DNA of 64,000 bases from Ruminococcus sp. (GTDB lineage: Bacteria > Bacillota > Clostridia > Oscillospirales > Ruminococcaceae). The stretch lies in NCBI GenBank assembly GCA_029062165.1, contig JAIDQQ010000006.1, forward strand, positions 1 through 64,000, written 5' to 3'. Position 1 is the first letter of the stretch, and each line of letters starts with the position of its first letter. Positions 16,567-26,123 of this stretch are shown here, piece by piece. The position numbers were made by a program, and so were the translations under genes. The notes under the pieces were generated by a model, which saw only the letters and a list, made by a program, of their open reading frames with translations, ran no database searches and had not been told where the DNA came from.

Positions 16567-17694
16567 ATGAAAAATAAAAACAAAAGAAAAAAACAAGCTC
16601 GTAATCTTCTTACAGCTTTATTTCTGCTTTTGATTATGGTCTTCGTATGTGGTATGACAATTTACTTCTATATAAAGGGAAATTCAGAAGAAAAAGTAAT
16701 CAGCGAACCGCCTACCCGTACAGGTCTTGCAGTTCCGTCGACAATAGAAAAAAATCCTGAATATAAAGAACCTGTTACTGAACCACCTACTGAAGAAGAA
16801 ATTATAGATTTATACCCTGAATGGACAGAAAATTCAAAAATGATTGACGTTGAAAACGATTATGATTTAGGCTATGCGATACTTATGAATGCCGATACTA
16901 ATGAGATAGTCGCAGGATATAATGAAAGTTCGCCGATGTTTCCGGCTTCTCTTACTAAGATAATGGCACTTATTGTTGCTGTTGAAAATATTGAAAATAT
17001 ATCCGATAAAATAACCATAACTGAAGATATGGTTTATCCAATGGCGGAACTTGATGCGGTACTTGCCGGATTCCAGCCCGATGAAACTCCTACCGTTGAG
17101 GACGCCTTATATGGAATGGTTCTGTGTTCCGGTGCAGATGCCGCCCTTGCCGTTGCCGAATATGTATCCGGTTCAGAAGAGGCTTTCGTCAAGCTAATGA
17201 ACGAAAAAGCCGTTGAACTTGGTCTTAAACGAACACACTTCACAAATGTGGTAGGTCTGCACAGTAAGGAACATTACAGTACAGCGGAAGACATGGCAGT
17301 TATTTTTAATTATGCCTTACAGAATCAGACCTGTAAAAAGATTATTTCTACCTATGAATATATCGTACCGCCTACAGAACAGAATCCGGAAGGATATAAT
17401 TTCACAAGTAATTTCTTCAGCCGTATGTACGGCGACGAAATAGCCGGTGTTTCTGTACTGGGCGGAAAAACAGGCTTCACAGACGAGGCAGGAAACTGTA
17501 TAGAAAGTTACGCTGAAATAAATGGTCAGACATATATTCTTGTTCTGTGCAAGTGCCGTGACAAATGGACTGCTATTTATGATACACTAAATATATACAG
17601 CGTATACGGAGCAGGCGGTGAAAAATACTATACTTATGAAAAAGAAGAAGAAACAACAGAAACAGAAGAAGAAACACTCCCGTCTGAATCGTAA
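16567..17694 (+). CDS. D-alanyl-D-alanine carboxypeptidase, family S11 (DacF-like)
   Basis: Trims the terminal D-Ala from peptidoglycan stem peptides. The start at 16567 has GAGGTG 6 nt upstream and lies downstream of the promoter, giving 375 residues. After a basic N-terminus come a membrane anchor (about residues 13-34), a Pro/Glu/Thr linker, and the penicillin-binding fold: S128-L-T-K131 (SxxK), S188-G-A190 in the SxN position and K301-T-G303. The SxN Asn is Ala here, a variant I recall from other clostridial members. The C-terminal tail is Glu/Thr rich and there is no clear C-terminal membrane helix. It heads a group of three cell-wall peptidase homologues. Confidence 0.87.
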   Translation: MKNKNKRKKQARNLLTALFLLLIMVFVCGMTIYFYIKGNSEEKVISEPPTRTGLAVPSTIEKNPEYKEPVTEPPTEEEIIDLYPEWTENSKMIDVENDYDLGYAILMNADTNEIVAGYNESSPMFPASLTKIMALIVAVENIENISDKITITEDMVYPMAELDAVLAGFQPDETPTVEDALYGMVLCSGADAALAVAEYVSGSEEAFVKLMNEKAVELGLKRTHFTNVVGLHSKEHYSTAEDMAVIFNYALQNQTCKKIISTYEYIVPPTEQNPEGYNFTSNFFSRMYGDEIAGVSVLGGKTGFTDEAGNCIESYAEINGQTYILVLCKCRDKWTAIYDTLNIYSVYGAGGEKYYTYEKEEETTETEEETLPSES

Positions 17695-17736
17695 AAATCT
17701 GTCTCCGGACAGTGTCTGACAACTTCGGAGGATTAT

Positions 17737-18693
17737 ATGGATACTAAACCAATTCGTCTCAGGTTAGACCGCTTTATTTTATTTCTATTGTCGCTGGCAC
17801 TTTTTATTATTATGTCAGACTGTGCCAGAAGATATTTCAACGAGAGAACAAATAAATACGCTTCTATAAGTATTCAGGTAAGAGTTCAGGGAAAAACTTT
17901 CGGAAACACAACCGCTACATCTGTTAATTCCGGAACGGAAAAAAACAACGAATATAACAATTCCTTCACGGAACTTGATATAGATAATTCACAGGTTTTT
18001 TCGGGTGAACTGATTGAAGTAAACTATCAGAAACCTTATGTATCTGCTGAAATACCGCCTACTGTCAATTTAATAAGCTACCGGAATGACTACTACACAC
18101 TTATAAATGATACAGACCCTGTTATACTTAATGCCGAAGCGGCAGAAGCTCTTAATATAATGATGGAAGACTATTATAAATCAACCGGACAGTCAAATTT
18201 TCTTATATACGGAACTACTGACACCTACACCGGTGAAGGTTCTTACTGTCCGTATGCATTTCCGGAATCCATAACCGGAAATACTATAGATGTCGCCGTA
18301 AATGTCGGGTCAAGCGTCCTGACTTATGACGGCTGTGACGTTGAAAAATGGATTGTTGAAAACTGCTATAAATACGGATATATAGTGCGGTTTCCTGAAA
18401 ATAAATCTGAAAAGACCGGTTTTACATACTGTCCGTGGCATCTCCGCTATGTCGGGAAAGTCCATGCCGAAGTAATGCATGAACTGGGCTGTTGCTTTGA
18501 AGAATATCTTGAATTGCTTGACACATACACATACAACCACCCACTTTATTATAATATGAACGGAAGTATGTATTATATATATACTGCAAAATCTGCCGGT
18601 CAGACCACTAAGGTCTGTGTACCCGCTCAGAGTGAGTATACAATATCCGGCGACAATACTGACAGTTTTGTTATAACTTCGTTGAGGTGCTGA
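17737..18693 (+). CDS. VanY-like (M15) peptidase homologue with altered active site
   Basis: A 318-residue protein with an N-terminal membrane anchor (about residues 11-30) and a C-terminal D,D-carboxypeptidase VanY-type domain (about residues 140-265). The fold is recognised from KYGYIVRFPENK, TGFTYCPWHLRYVG and CCFEEYLELL. In active enzymes the zinc ligands are the His of SxHxxG, an Asp 7 residues later and the His of ExPWH. Here the first His position is Ser178 (PESITGNTID), Asp185 and His235 remain, and the catalytic Glu before PWH is Cys232. Two of four key residues are therefore replaced and catalysis is doubtful. It may bind rather than cleave cell-wall peptides. Confidence 0.72.
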   Translation: MDTKPIRLRLDRFILFLLSLALFIIMSDCARRYFNERTNKYASISIQVRVQGKTFGNTTATSVNSGTEKNNEYNNSFTELDIDNSQVFSGELIEVNYQKPYVSAEIPPTVNLISYRNDYYTLINDTDPVILNAEAAEALNIMMEDYYKSTGQSNFLIYGTTDTYTGEGSYCPYAFPESITGNTIDVAVNVGSSVLTYDGCDVEKWIVENCYKYGYIVRFPENKSEKTGFTYCPWHLRYVGKVHAEVMHELGCCFEEYLELLDTYTYNHPLYYNMNGSMYYIYTAKSAGQTTKVCVPAQSEYTISGDNTDSFVITSLRC

Positions 18694-18746
18694 CATCATT
18701 ATACGCTTTCCTTACACATATACTTAAAAAAAGGGAGGCGGTATAT

Positions 18747-19910
18747 TTGAAAAAATATCTGAATATTACGGCAATTTCAAAAAAGATAACGGCAGTGTTG
18801 ACAGCACTGCTTATATCCGCACTGTTTATTTCTGCCGGAAAAAATACAGATGTTCAGGCAGACTATCCGGCATATATTCTCATGGAGGCACGCACAAGGG
18901 CTGTCCTTGACGAATATAATCCTGATTTACAGGTAAATGCCGGTTATATGTCAAAACTTATGGCATTACTTCTTATAGCAGAGGACATTGAAGACGGTAA
19001 ATACACACCGGACACCATCATGACAGCATCGCAAGCTGTCGCCGGTACTGAAGGTGCTGTGGTATGGATTGAACCGGCTGAAAATATCACTGTTGACGAA
19101 CTTCTTAAAGCCGTTATTATCGGCAATGCCAACGACGCAATGACGGTACTTGCAGAAAATTCCGAACAATCTGTTGAAAATTTCGTAATGAGAATGAACA
19201 GTGAAGCCTTTGACCTCGGTTTACGTGATACCGCTTTTTATTCGCCGTATGGCTACTATGATGAGCGTGAACACACTACCGCACACGATTTGGCGGTAAT
19301 ATGTGCTGAACTTTCTGAATATACAACCCTTGAACCGTATTTCAGTACATGGCGTGACTTCATAAGAAACGGCATGGCAGAACTTGTAAATGAAAATACA
19401 CTTTCACGTACATATGAAAATCATATCGGATTCAAGGCGTCACATTCGGAAAAATCCGGCTACTGTATCGCCGAGGGCGGACGCAACAGCGAAGGGACAA
19501 CATATATTGCAGTTGTACTCGGTGCTGAAAACGATGATATTTCCATGAAAAAAGCTAAGGAACTTGTAAACAGGGGGTTCAGTGACTATCACATTACGGC
19601 GACTATGTTTCCTGACGAAATGTTAATGCCGATAAAAGTCAAGAACGGAACTGAACTCGCTGTTGAAATACGTCTGAAAAATCAGAGTAATCTAGTAGTC
19701 CCGAAAAATATTCATGAACTGAATACGGTTGTTGTACTTCCGGACTTCCTCACCGCACCGGTAAAAAAAGGGCAGGTAATAGGTTCGGCAGGATTCTACA
19801 GCGGTGAAACTCTTGTATGTGAAACTGACATTATCGTACAGGATAATGTCAGCGAACTTTCATTCCCGTATTCGTTCCGGAAAATTTTGTCTGATATTAT
19901 CAGAAAATAA
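18747..19910 (+). CDS. S11 D-Ala-D-Ala carboxypeptidase homologue lacking catalytic motifs
   Basis: A 387-residue secreted protein. The start is TTG at 18747, which has AGGGAGG 8 nt upstream and gives a clean signal peptide (about residues 1-38, ending ADYPAYILME). An earlier in-frame ATG overlaps the previous gene but has no ribosome site. The domain order is that of DacB/DacF: peptidase fold, then a C-terminal beta domain (MFPDEMLMPIKVKNGTEL). All three active-site motifs are changed: SxxK is Y67-M-S-K70, SxN is N127-A-N129 and KTG is K230-A-S232. Without the Ser nucleophile it should not form an acyl-enzyme. It is probably a binding or regulatory pseudoenzyme. Confidence 0.75.
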   Translation: MKKYLNITAISKKITAVLTALLISALFISAGKNTDVQADYPAYILMEARTRAVLDEYNPDLQVNAGYMSKLMALLLIAEDIEDGKYTPDTIMTASQAVAGTEGAVVWIEPAENITVDELLKAVIIGNANDAMTVLAENSEQSVENFVMRMNSEAFDLGLRDTAFYSPYGYYDEREHTTAHDLAVICAELSEYTTLEPYFSTWRDFIRNGMAELVNENTLSRTYENHIGFKASHSEKSGYCIAEGGRNSEGTTYIAVVLGAENDDISMKKAKELVNRGFSDYHITATMFPDEMLMPIKVKNGTELAVEIRLKNQSNLVVPKNIHELNTVVVLPDFLTAPVKKGQVIGSAGFYSGETLVCETDIIVQDNVSELSFPYSFRKILSDIIRK

Positions 19911-19950
19911 TGTTGAATATTATGGAATATGTCAAATATTAAAATTGCTC

Positions 19951-19979
19951 TTGAAAAAAAACTTAAAATATAGTATATT
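19951..19979 (+). promoter_or_regulatory. Promoter for pgi
   Basis: TTGAAA (19951-19956) and TATATT (19974-19979), 17-bp spacer, 58 bp before the ATG. Confidence 0.65.
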
Positions 19980-20037
19980 ATAAATATGAAAATTTATCTG
20001 TACCGGTTACGCCGTGCAGACTGGAGGTAATAAAAAA

Positions 20038-21372
20038 ATGTCTTTGAAACTCAATACAAAGTATCTTGCCGACTTTGTCAACCCTGACGAACTCGCAGGC
20101 ATTAAAGCACAGGTTGAAGTGGCTGTCGACGCACTTCATAATAAAACAGGTCTCGGAAATGATTTTCTCGGCTGGGTGAATCTTCCTACAGACTACGACA
20201 AGGAAGAATTTTCAAGAATAAAGGCATCTGCTGAAAAAATAAAGGCAAATTCCGATATACTCATAGTTATTGGTATCGGTGGTTCATACCTCGGTGCAAG
20301 AGCTGCCATTGAACTTCTCAAGTCGCCACTCTATAACAACATGAAGAAAGATACTCCTGACATTTACTATGTCGGAAACAGTATCAATCCTACATACCTC
20401 AACGAGATTATCGCACTCTGTAAGGATAAGGATTTTTCTGTAAATGTAATCTCAAAATCCGGTACTACTACCGAACCTGCTCTTGCGTTCAGAATTTTCA
20501 AGAAAATGGTTGAAGAAAAGTACGGTAAGGAAGAAGCTAAAAACCGTATTTTCGCAACTACAGACAAGGCAAGAGGTACTTTAAAGAATCTCGCAGACGC
20601 TGAAGGTTATGAAACTTTCGTAATTCCGGACGACGTGGGCGGACGTTTTTCAGTTCTGACTGCTGTAGGACTTCTTCCGATAGCCGTTGCCGGTTGTGAT
20701 ATAGATGCTCTTATGGCAGGTGCAAGAAAAGCCCAGAATGATTTCTGTGCAGATTTCGATAACAACGACTGCTACAAATACGCAGCTTTAAGAAATATCC
20801 TCTACAGAAAAGGCAAATCTGTTGAAATGCTTGTTTCATATGACCCGAGTTTCGTTATGATGTCCGAATGGTATAAACAACTTTTCGGCGAGAGCGAGGG
20901 CAAGGACAATAAGGGTATTTTCCCGTCAGCCGGTGTATTCTCTACTGATTTACATTCTATGGGTCAGTATATTCAGGACGGTGCAAGAATCCTGTTTGAG
21001 ACAGTCGTTGATATAAAGAATCCGAAAACTGACCTCTTCCTTGAACCCGACGAAGAAAATCTTGACGGTCTGAACTTCCTTACAAATCAGAATATGTCAG
21101 TAGTAAACAGAAAGGCTTTCGAGGGTACTGTACTTGCTCATACAGAAGGTGGCGTACCTAATATAATTCTTGAACTCGAAGACACTACAGAAGAAAGCGT
21201 CGGCTATATGATTTACTTCTTTGAAAAGGCTTGTGCAATATCCGGCTATGTACTCGGCGTAAATCCGTTCAATCAGCCTGGTGTTGAGAGTTATAAATCA
21301 AATATGTTTGCACTTCTCGGCAAACCTGGCTATGAGGGTGCAAAAGCTGAACTTGAAGCTAAGTTAGGCTAA
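20038..21372 (+). CDS. pgi: Glucose-6-phosphate isomerase
   Basis: Interconverts glucose 6-phosphate and fructose 6-phosphate in glycolysis. It has 444 residues, the short form usual in Firmicutes. The SIS-domain sugar-phosphate loop ([17 protein letters not shown]), the [16 protein letters not shown] signature, the [17 protein letters not shown] motif and the C-terminal [16 protein letters not shown] with its active-site Lys are all present. The start at ATG 20038 follows GGAGGT; an upstream GTG in frame lacks such a site. It is monocistronic with its own promoter. Confidence 0.97.
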   Translation: MSLKLNTKYLADFVNPDELAGIKAQVEVAVDALHNKTGLGNDFLGWVNLPTDYDKEEFSRIKASAEKIKANSDILIVIGIGGSYLGARAAIELLKSPLYNNMKKDTPDIYYVGNSINPTYLNEIIALCKDKDFSVNVISKSGTTTEPALAFRIFKKMVEEKYGKEEAKNRIFATTDKARGTLKNLADAEGYETFVIPDDVGGRFSVLTAVGLLPIAVAGCDIDALMAGARKAQNDFCADFDNNDCYKYAALRNILYRKGKSVEMLVSYDPSFVMMSEWYKQLFGESEGKDNKGIFPSAGVFSTDLHSMGQYIQDGARILFETVVDIKNPKTDLFLEPDEENLDGLNFLTNQNMSVVNRKAFEGTVLAHTEGGVPNIILELEDTTEESVGYMIYFFEKACAISGYVLGVNPFNQPGVESYKSNMFALLGKPGYEGAKAELEAKLG

Positions 21373-21404
21373 AATCCGCTTTTTTCAGAAAAACAAATTA
21401 TATA

Positions 21405-21433
21405 TTGACATTTTTTCCTGAATGTGATATAAT
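21405..21433 (+). promoter_or_regulatory. Promoter for the P-loop protein
   Basis: A consensus TTGACA (21405-21410) and TATAAT (21428-21433), 17-bp spacer. Confidence 0.8.
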
Positions 21434-21493
21434 ATATTTGTTGAAAAACAAACTAAGTAAAAAATGCCGTAAGGCATCGGAAGGAGTAAATTT

Positions 21494-21901
21494 ATGATTA
21501 AGCTTATTACCGGTAAAAAAGGTTCAGGCAAGACAAAAATTCTCATTGACCAGATTAACGAATCTGTAAAGGCAACTAACGGTTCTGTAGTCTGTGTTGA
21601 AAAGGGTTCTACTGTAAGATATTCTATCAGCCGTAAGGTTAGATGGTGCGATACAGAATACTACAAGGTTGAAGGCTATGACGCTTTCTATGGCTTTATC
21701 GCCGGACTTCTCGCAAGCAATTACGACATAACACACATCTATATTGACGGTATCCTTAGAATTACCGGACGTGACTATACAGCATTAGGCAAAATGCTTG
21801 AAAATATCGACAAACTCACCGGCGAAGATGTTACTGTAGTGTTCACAATTTCCGCTGACGCTGAAGAACTCTCCGAAAATGTAAAGCAGTTTATAAAGTA
21901 A
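21494..21901 (+). CDS. Small P-loop NTPase-like protein
   Basis: A 135-residue protein beginning with a Walker A motif (ITGKKGSGKTKILID, residues 4-18). A possible Walker B strand (THIYIDGILRI) follows near residue 78, then a strand VTVVFTISAD. It is much shorter than usual ATPases and has no recognisable partner domain. Similar small proteins in clostridia are often annotated loosely as PilT-like or ATP-binding. It has a consensus promoter of its own. The function is unknown; nucleotide binding is the only well-supported property. Confidence 0.65.
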   Translation: MIKLITGKKGSGKTKILIDQINESVKATNGSVVCVEKGSTVRYSISRKVRWCDTEYYKVEGYDAFYGFIAGLLASNYDITHIYIDGILRITGRDYTALGKMLENIDKLTGEDVTVVFTISADAEELSENVKQFIK

Positions 21902-21903
21902 TC

Positions 21904-21930
21904 CGGAAAAAATTTTTTATTTTTCCGCTG
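21904..21930 (+). terminator. Possible weak terminator
   Basis: CGGAAAAA / TTTTTCCG can form an AT-rich 8-bp stem just after the P-loop gene. There is no long T-run afterwards, so this is tentative. Confidence 0.35.
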
Positions 21931-21937
21931 ACACCTC

Positions 21938-21966
21938 TTGACATATTCTGTTCAGTGGTGTATAAT
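21938..21966 (+). promoter_or_regulatory. Promoter for yceD-rpmF
   Basis: A consensus TTGACA (21938-21943) and TATAAT (21961-21966), 17-bp spacer, 33 bp before the ATG. Confidence 0.8.
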
Positions 21967-21998
21967 ATAATTCATGGTGCTATGAAAGGTTTCTGTAT

Positions 21999-22454
21999 AT
22001 GAAGATTAATTTAAAACAACTTTTCAATATCGTCGGCGAATCAAAGGATATACGCTATTCTATAGGTACTGAAGAATTGTCGGATATTCACGGCTATAAA
22101 TTTGTGTCTCCGGTGGATATAAACGGCAAAGTCTTTAACCGTGCAGGTATCGTATATCTTGAATATACCGTTGATTTTACACTTTCCGTTGCCTGTGACA
22201 GATGTCTGAAAGAGTTTGAAACAACGTATTCATTTGAATTTTCACATATTGTCGTACCGTCTGTAAGCAATGACAACGACGAATATATTGTAGCTGACGG
22301 CGAAAGCATCGAAGTAAATGAAATTGCCGTTACTGATTTGTTACTGCAACTTCCGTCAAAAAACCTGTGCAAAGAAGATTGTAAAGGTCTGTGTATGGTA
22401 TGCGGTTGTGACCTTAACGAATCACAATGCAATTGTCTCAATTCTGAGCTGTGA
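21999..22454 (+). CDS. yceD: YceD/DUF177 family protein
   Basis: A 151-residue DUF177 protein. The family is linked to 23S rRNA accumulation or ribosome assembly and in most bacteria sits directly before rpmF, as here. It has the C-x-x-C-L motif (SVACDRCLKEFETTYSFEF) near residue 68 and a C-terminal Cys cluster (CKEDCKGLCMVCGCDLN) typical of Firmicutes members, probably a metal site. It shares a consensus promoter with rpmF. Confidence 0.85.
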   Translation: MKINLKQLFNIVGESKDIRYSIGTEELSDIHGYKFVSPVDINGKVFNRAGIVYLEYTVDFTLSVACDRCLKEFETTYSFEFSHIVVPSVSNDNDEYIVADGESIEVNEIAVTDLLLQLPSKNLCKEDCKGLCMVCGCDLNESQCNCLNSEL

Positions 22455-22481
22455 AGCTCTTTCGTAAGGAGGTAGAGAAAA

Positions 22482-22667
22482 ATGGCTGTACCAAAGAGAA
22501 AAACTTCCAAGGCAAGACGTGACAAGAGACGTTCTGCTGTATGGAAACTTGATGTGCCTGCTATGTCCAAGTGTGACAACTGTGGTGCAATTAAAGCTCC
22601 GCACAAGGTATGCAAGAACTGCGGTTTTTATAAGGGCGTTGAGGTTCTGAAAATTGACGCTGAATAA
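22482..22667 (+). CDS. rpmF: 50S ribosomal protein L32
   Basis: A 61-residue ribosomal protein with the N-terminal [17 protein letters not shown] basic start and a zinc ribbon made by two CxxC pairs (CDNCG and CKNCG). AAGGAGG precedes the ATG. A terminator-like hairpin follows. Confidence 0.97.
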   Translation: MAVPKRKTSKARRDKRRSAVWKLDVPAMSKCDNCGAIKAPHKVCKNCGFYKGVEVLKIDAE

Positions 22668-22689
22668 TCGGCTTAATCCGATACATGAA

Positions 22690-22725
22690 AAGGAGAGTAG
22701 GGAGTTAAGTCCTGCTCTCCTTTTT
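22690..22725 (+). terminator. Terminator after rpmF
   Basis: GGAGAG...CTCTCC with a second short helix inside and a T-run after it. The next gene starts 24 bp later, so some readthrough is likely. Confidence 0.7.
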
Positions 22726-22748
22726 GAATTATCTGTCAGGAGGTTATA

Positions 22749-24050
22749 ATGGTTAAAATAAAAAACGTAATCCGCTGTTCTCCTGCCGGAAGTGCGGGAA
22801 TTATGCCGGAAGATTTTCTGATTTCTATAAACGGCGTTGAAATAAATGACGTTCTTGACTATATGTTTTATGCCTCAGAAACTTCCGTCAGACTTGAAAT
22901 TCTCCGGAATGACGAAAAAATTTCTTTTCTTATCGAAAAGGACGAATACGACGATTTAGGGCTTGAATTTGATACTTTTCTTATGGATAAAAAACAGTCG
23001 TGCCGGAATAAATGCGTATTCTGTTTCATAGACCAGATGCCCCCCGATATGCGTGAAACTCTCTACTTCAAGGACGACGATACAAGACTTTCATTTCTTC
23101 AGGGAAATTACGTCACACTGACTAATTTAGAACAGTCTGATATTGACCGTATCATTAAAATGAAACTGAATATGAATGTTTCGGTACACACGACTAATCC
23201 GGAACTCCGTGTAAAGATGATGCATAACCGCTTTGCCGGTGAAAAACTGAAATATATATATCAGCTTGCGGAAAACGGTATAAGCCTTAACTGTCAGATT
23301 GTATGCTGTCCTGACCTCAACGACGGCGACGAATTAAGACGTACTCTTACCGATTTAGGCGGGCTTATGCCGAATATTTCCAGTATGGCAGTAGTGCCGG
23401 TAGGTCTTACAAAATACCGTGACGGATTATTTCCGCTGACCTGTTTCACACCGGAGAGGGCTTCCGGAACTATTGATATAATTGCGGAATTTCAGGAAAT
23501 TTTCCTTGAAAAATACGGTACCAGAACTGTTTTTCCGTCAGATGAGTTTTTCCTTATTTCCGGAAGAGAACTCCCACCGGTTGAATATTATGAAGATTTC
23601 CCGCAGTACGAAAACGGCGTAGGTATGTTCCGGTCACTTATCGACGAGTTTGAAAAGGCTCTTGAAATAGCGGAGTGGACAGGCGATAAACGTCATGTTT
23701 CGATAGCTACAGGATATTCCGCCTATGAGATAATCAGACAGCTTGCCGAAAAAGTCATGAAAAAATTTCCCCTGCTCCGTTGCGACGTATGGCGTATAAA
23801 AAACGAATTTTTCGGTGAAACTATTACTGTTTCCGGACTTATCACGGCACAGGATTTAATATCACAGCTTGACGGTAAGAATTTAGGGGAAAATCTTCTT
23901 ATATCGCAGTCCATGCTTATGAACGATTCGCCGGTATTCCTTGATGACCTCACCATAGAAGACGTTGAAAAATCCCTGAATGTAAAAATAAAATCTGTTT
24001 CCAATGATGGCTATGAATTGCTTGATGCAATCATGGGCATAACTTACTGA
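22749..24050 (+). CDS. DUF512 protein with PDZ and radical-SAM-like cysteine motif
   Basis: A 433-residue cytoplasmic protein. Residues about 1-70 form a PDZ-like domain (GIMPEDFLISINGVEI). A cysteine cluster C85-x3-C89-x2-C92 then matches the iron-sulfur-binding motif of radical-SAM enzymes, and the C-terminal half is the DUF512 domain (VEYYEDFPQYENGVGM, then VSIATGYSAYEI). Proteins of this family (TIGR03279) are conserved in clostridia and cyanobacteria, usually beside der. The reaction is not known. It sits 21 bp before der and is probably co-transcribed with it and plsY. Confidence 0.85.
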   Translation: MVKIKNVIRCSPAGSAGIMPEDFLISINGVEINDVLDYMFYASETSVRLEILRNDEKISFLIEKDEYDDLGLEFDTFLMDKKQSCRNKCVFCFIDQMPPDMRETLYFKDDDTRLSFLQGNYVTLTNLEQSDIDRIIKMKLNMNVSVHTTNPELRVKMMHNRFAGEKLKYIYQLAENGISLNCQIVCCPDLNDGDELRRTLTDLGGLMPNISSMAVVPVGLTKYRDGLFPLTCFTPERASGTIDIIAEFQEIFLEKYGTRTVFPSDEFFLISGRELPPVEYYEDFPQYENGVGMFRSLIDEFEKALEIAEWTGDKRHVSIATGYSAYEIIRQLAEKVMKKFPLLRCDVWRIKNEFFGETITVSGLITAQDLISQLDGKNLGENLLISQSMLMNDSPVFLDDLTIEDVEKSLNVKIKSVSNDGYELLDAIMGITY

Positions 24051-24071
24051 CTGAAAGGAGTGCAGAAAAAA

Positions 24072-25400
24072 ATGTCAATACCAATTGTTGCAGTAGTCGG
24101 CAGACCTAATGTAGGTAAATCGACGCTTTTCAATAAGATAATAGGTCAGCGACTTTCGATAGTGGAAGATACCCCTGGTGTCACACGTGACCGTATTTAC
24201 TCAAAATGCGAATGGCGTAATAAAACGTTCATGGTAGTAGATACCGGTGGTATCGAACCCGACAGCGACGATGTTATTTTAGCTCAGATGAGAAGACAGT
24301 CTGAACTTGCCATAGAAAAAGCTGATGTTATAGTATTCGTTACGGATATCCGCTGTGGTGTTACTTCCGACGACTATGCAGTAGCGGAAATGCTTATAAA
24401 AAGCGGTAAACCGATAATTTTAGTGGTCAATAAATGCGATACGCTCGGCGAACCACCTATGGAAATATACGAATTTTATAATTTAGGTCTCGGAGACCCA
24501 TACCCAGTTTCCTCGGTACACGGACATGGTACAGGCGATATGCTTGACGCTGTATACGAATATTTACCCGATACCAATGAAGAAGAATACGACGAGGACT
24601 ATATAAAAGTAGCGGTAATCGGAAAACCAAATGCCGGAAAATCTTCACTTATAAACAAGATTGCCGGTGAAGAACGTGTTATAGTTTCCGATATAGCCGG
24701 TACTACACGTGATTCAACCGATACGGTCATAGAAAACGAATCCGGAAAATTTGTCTTCATAGATACTGCCGGAATCCGTAAGAAATCGAAAGTCACGGAA
24801 AAAGTAGAACATTACAGCGTACTTAGGGCTTACATGGCGGTAGACCGTGCTGACGTATGCGTTATAATGATTGACGCTGTAGAGGGTTTCACGGAGCAGG
24901 ATTCCAAAGTTGCCGGATACGCACACGAACAAGGTAAGGCTTGTGTAGTCGCCGTAAACAAGTGGGATTTAATCGAAAAAAACGACAAGACAATGCAGGA
25001 ATACCGCACAAAACTTGAAAACGATTTCAGTTTCATGTCGTATGTACCATTTGTATTCATATCCGCCAAGACAGGTCAACGCATAAATAAGTTATACGAA
25101 CTTATAAAATACACATTTGAACAGAACAGTATGAGAATTTCCACCGGTATGCTTAATGATGTTCTCGCATACGCCACAACAAGAGTACAGCCACCATCGG
25201 ATAAGGGAAAAAGGTTAAAAATATACTACATGACACAACCTTCCACCAAACCGCCGACGTTTGTTACATTCGTAAATAAAGCCGATTTGTTTCATTTTTC
25301 GTACAGAAGATATATCGAAAATCAGATACGTTCTACTTTCGGACTTGAGGGAACACCAGTCCGTTTCGTAGTACGTGAAAGGGGAGGAAGCGACAAATGA
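24072..25400 (+). CDS. der: Ribosome-assembly GTPase Der (EngA)
   Basis: A 442-residue essential GTPase with two tandem G domains and a C-terminal KH-like domain. The first P-loop is GRPNVGKST, with DTPGVT and NKCD. The second is GKPNAGKSS, with DIAGTTRD, DTAGIRKKSK and NKWD. It acts in maturation of the 50S subunit. ATG 24072 is preferred over the GTG four codons upstream, because that GTG is part of the AAAGGAGTG ribosome site. The end overlaps plsY by 4 bp. Confidence 0.96.
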   Translation: MSIPIVAVVGRPNVGKSTLFNKIIGQRLSIVEDTPGVTRDRIYSKCEWRNKTFMVVDTGGIEPDSDDVILAQMRRQSELAIEKADVIVFVTDIRCGVTSDDYAVAEMLIKSGKPIILVVNKCDTLGEPPMEIYEFYNLGLGDPYPVSSVHGHGTGDMLDAVYEYLPDTNEEEYDEDYIKVAVIGKPNAGKSSLINKIAGEERVIVSDIAGTTRDSTDTVIENESGKFVFIDTAGIRKKSKVTEKVEHYSVLRAYMAVDRADVCVIMIDAVEGFTEQDSKVAGYAHEQGKACVVAVNKWDLIEKNDKTMQEYRTKLENDFSFMSYVPFVFISAKTGQRINKLYELIKYTFEQNSMRISTGMLNDVLAYATTRVQPPSDKGKRLKIYYMTQPSTKPPTFVTFVNKADLFHFSYRRYIENQIRSTFGLEGTPVRFVVRERGGSDK

Positions 25401-26077
25401 AAATTCTTTCTGCCGTACTGATTGCCCTGATTATCGGTTATTGTCTCGGAAGTGTAAATTTTTCGATAGTAGTAGTTAAATTAATGACCGGTCAGGACAT
25501 ACGGGAAATGGGTAGTAAAAATGCGGGGCTGACTAATACATTTCGATGTGCCGGAAAAACCTGTGCATTACTGACACTCGCCGGTGACGTACTGAAAGGA
25601 ATACTTTCAGTTGGAGTTTCTACCATGATAGCAAGTGCATTAAATGCCGGATTCAGTCCCGATAATGACGTAATGTACATAGGATATATTTCCGCAATAT
25701 CGGCTGTTATGGGACACATTTTCCCTGTATACTATAATTTCAGAGGTGGCAAGGGCGTACTTACTGCCGCTACTGCATTCGCCATGATTGACATTAAAAT
25801 ATTTCTGGCGATATTTGCGGTATTTGTGGTTATACTGGCACTTTCAAAATATGTTTCGCTTGCCTCGATATTTTCGGCTTCACTGTGTCCGATAGCGGTA
25901 TTTATGATGTCTTTTATTGTCGATGATGTTTCATTAGGGAAAAGCATACTGTATACGATTCTTTCGCTCGTGATAGCCGTCACGGTAGTATGGAAACATA
26001 AGGCAAATATTGAAAGACTTATTGCCGGTAATGAAAACAAATTTTCTTTCAAGGGCGGAAAACTTTCAAAAAAATAA
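25397..26077 (+). CDS. plsY: Glycerol-3-phosphate acyltransferase PlsY
   Basis: Transfers the acyl group from acyl phosphate to glycerol 3-phosphate, the first step of phospholipid synthesis. The 226-residue protein has about five membrane segments and the three PlsY motifs: GSVNFSIVVVKL, the GSKNAGLTNTFR region, and GHIFPVYYNFRGGKGVLTA. Its ATG lies inside the last codons of der, showing coupled translation. Confidence 0.94.
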   Translation: MKILSAVLIALIIGYCLGSVNFSIVVVKLMTGQDIREMGSKNAGLTNTFRCAGKTCALLTLAGDVLKGILSVGVSTMIASALNAGFSPDNDVMYIGYISAISAVMGHIFPVYYNFRGGKGVLTAATAFAMIDIKIFLAIFAVFVVILALSKYVSLASIFSASLCPIAVFMMSFIVDDVSLGKSILYTILSLVIAVTVVWKHKANIERLIAGNENKFSFKGGKLSKK

Positions 26078-26123
26078 CATTAAAATTTTAAGTACACAAT
26101 ATATATTAATGAGGTGATTTTAA

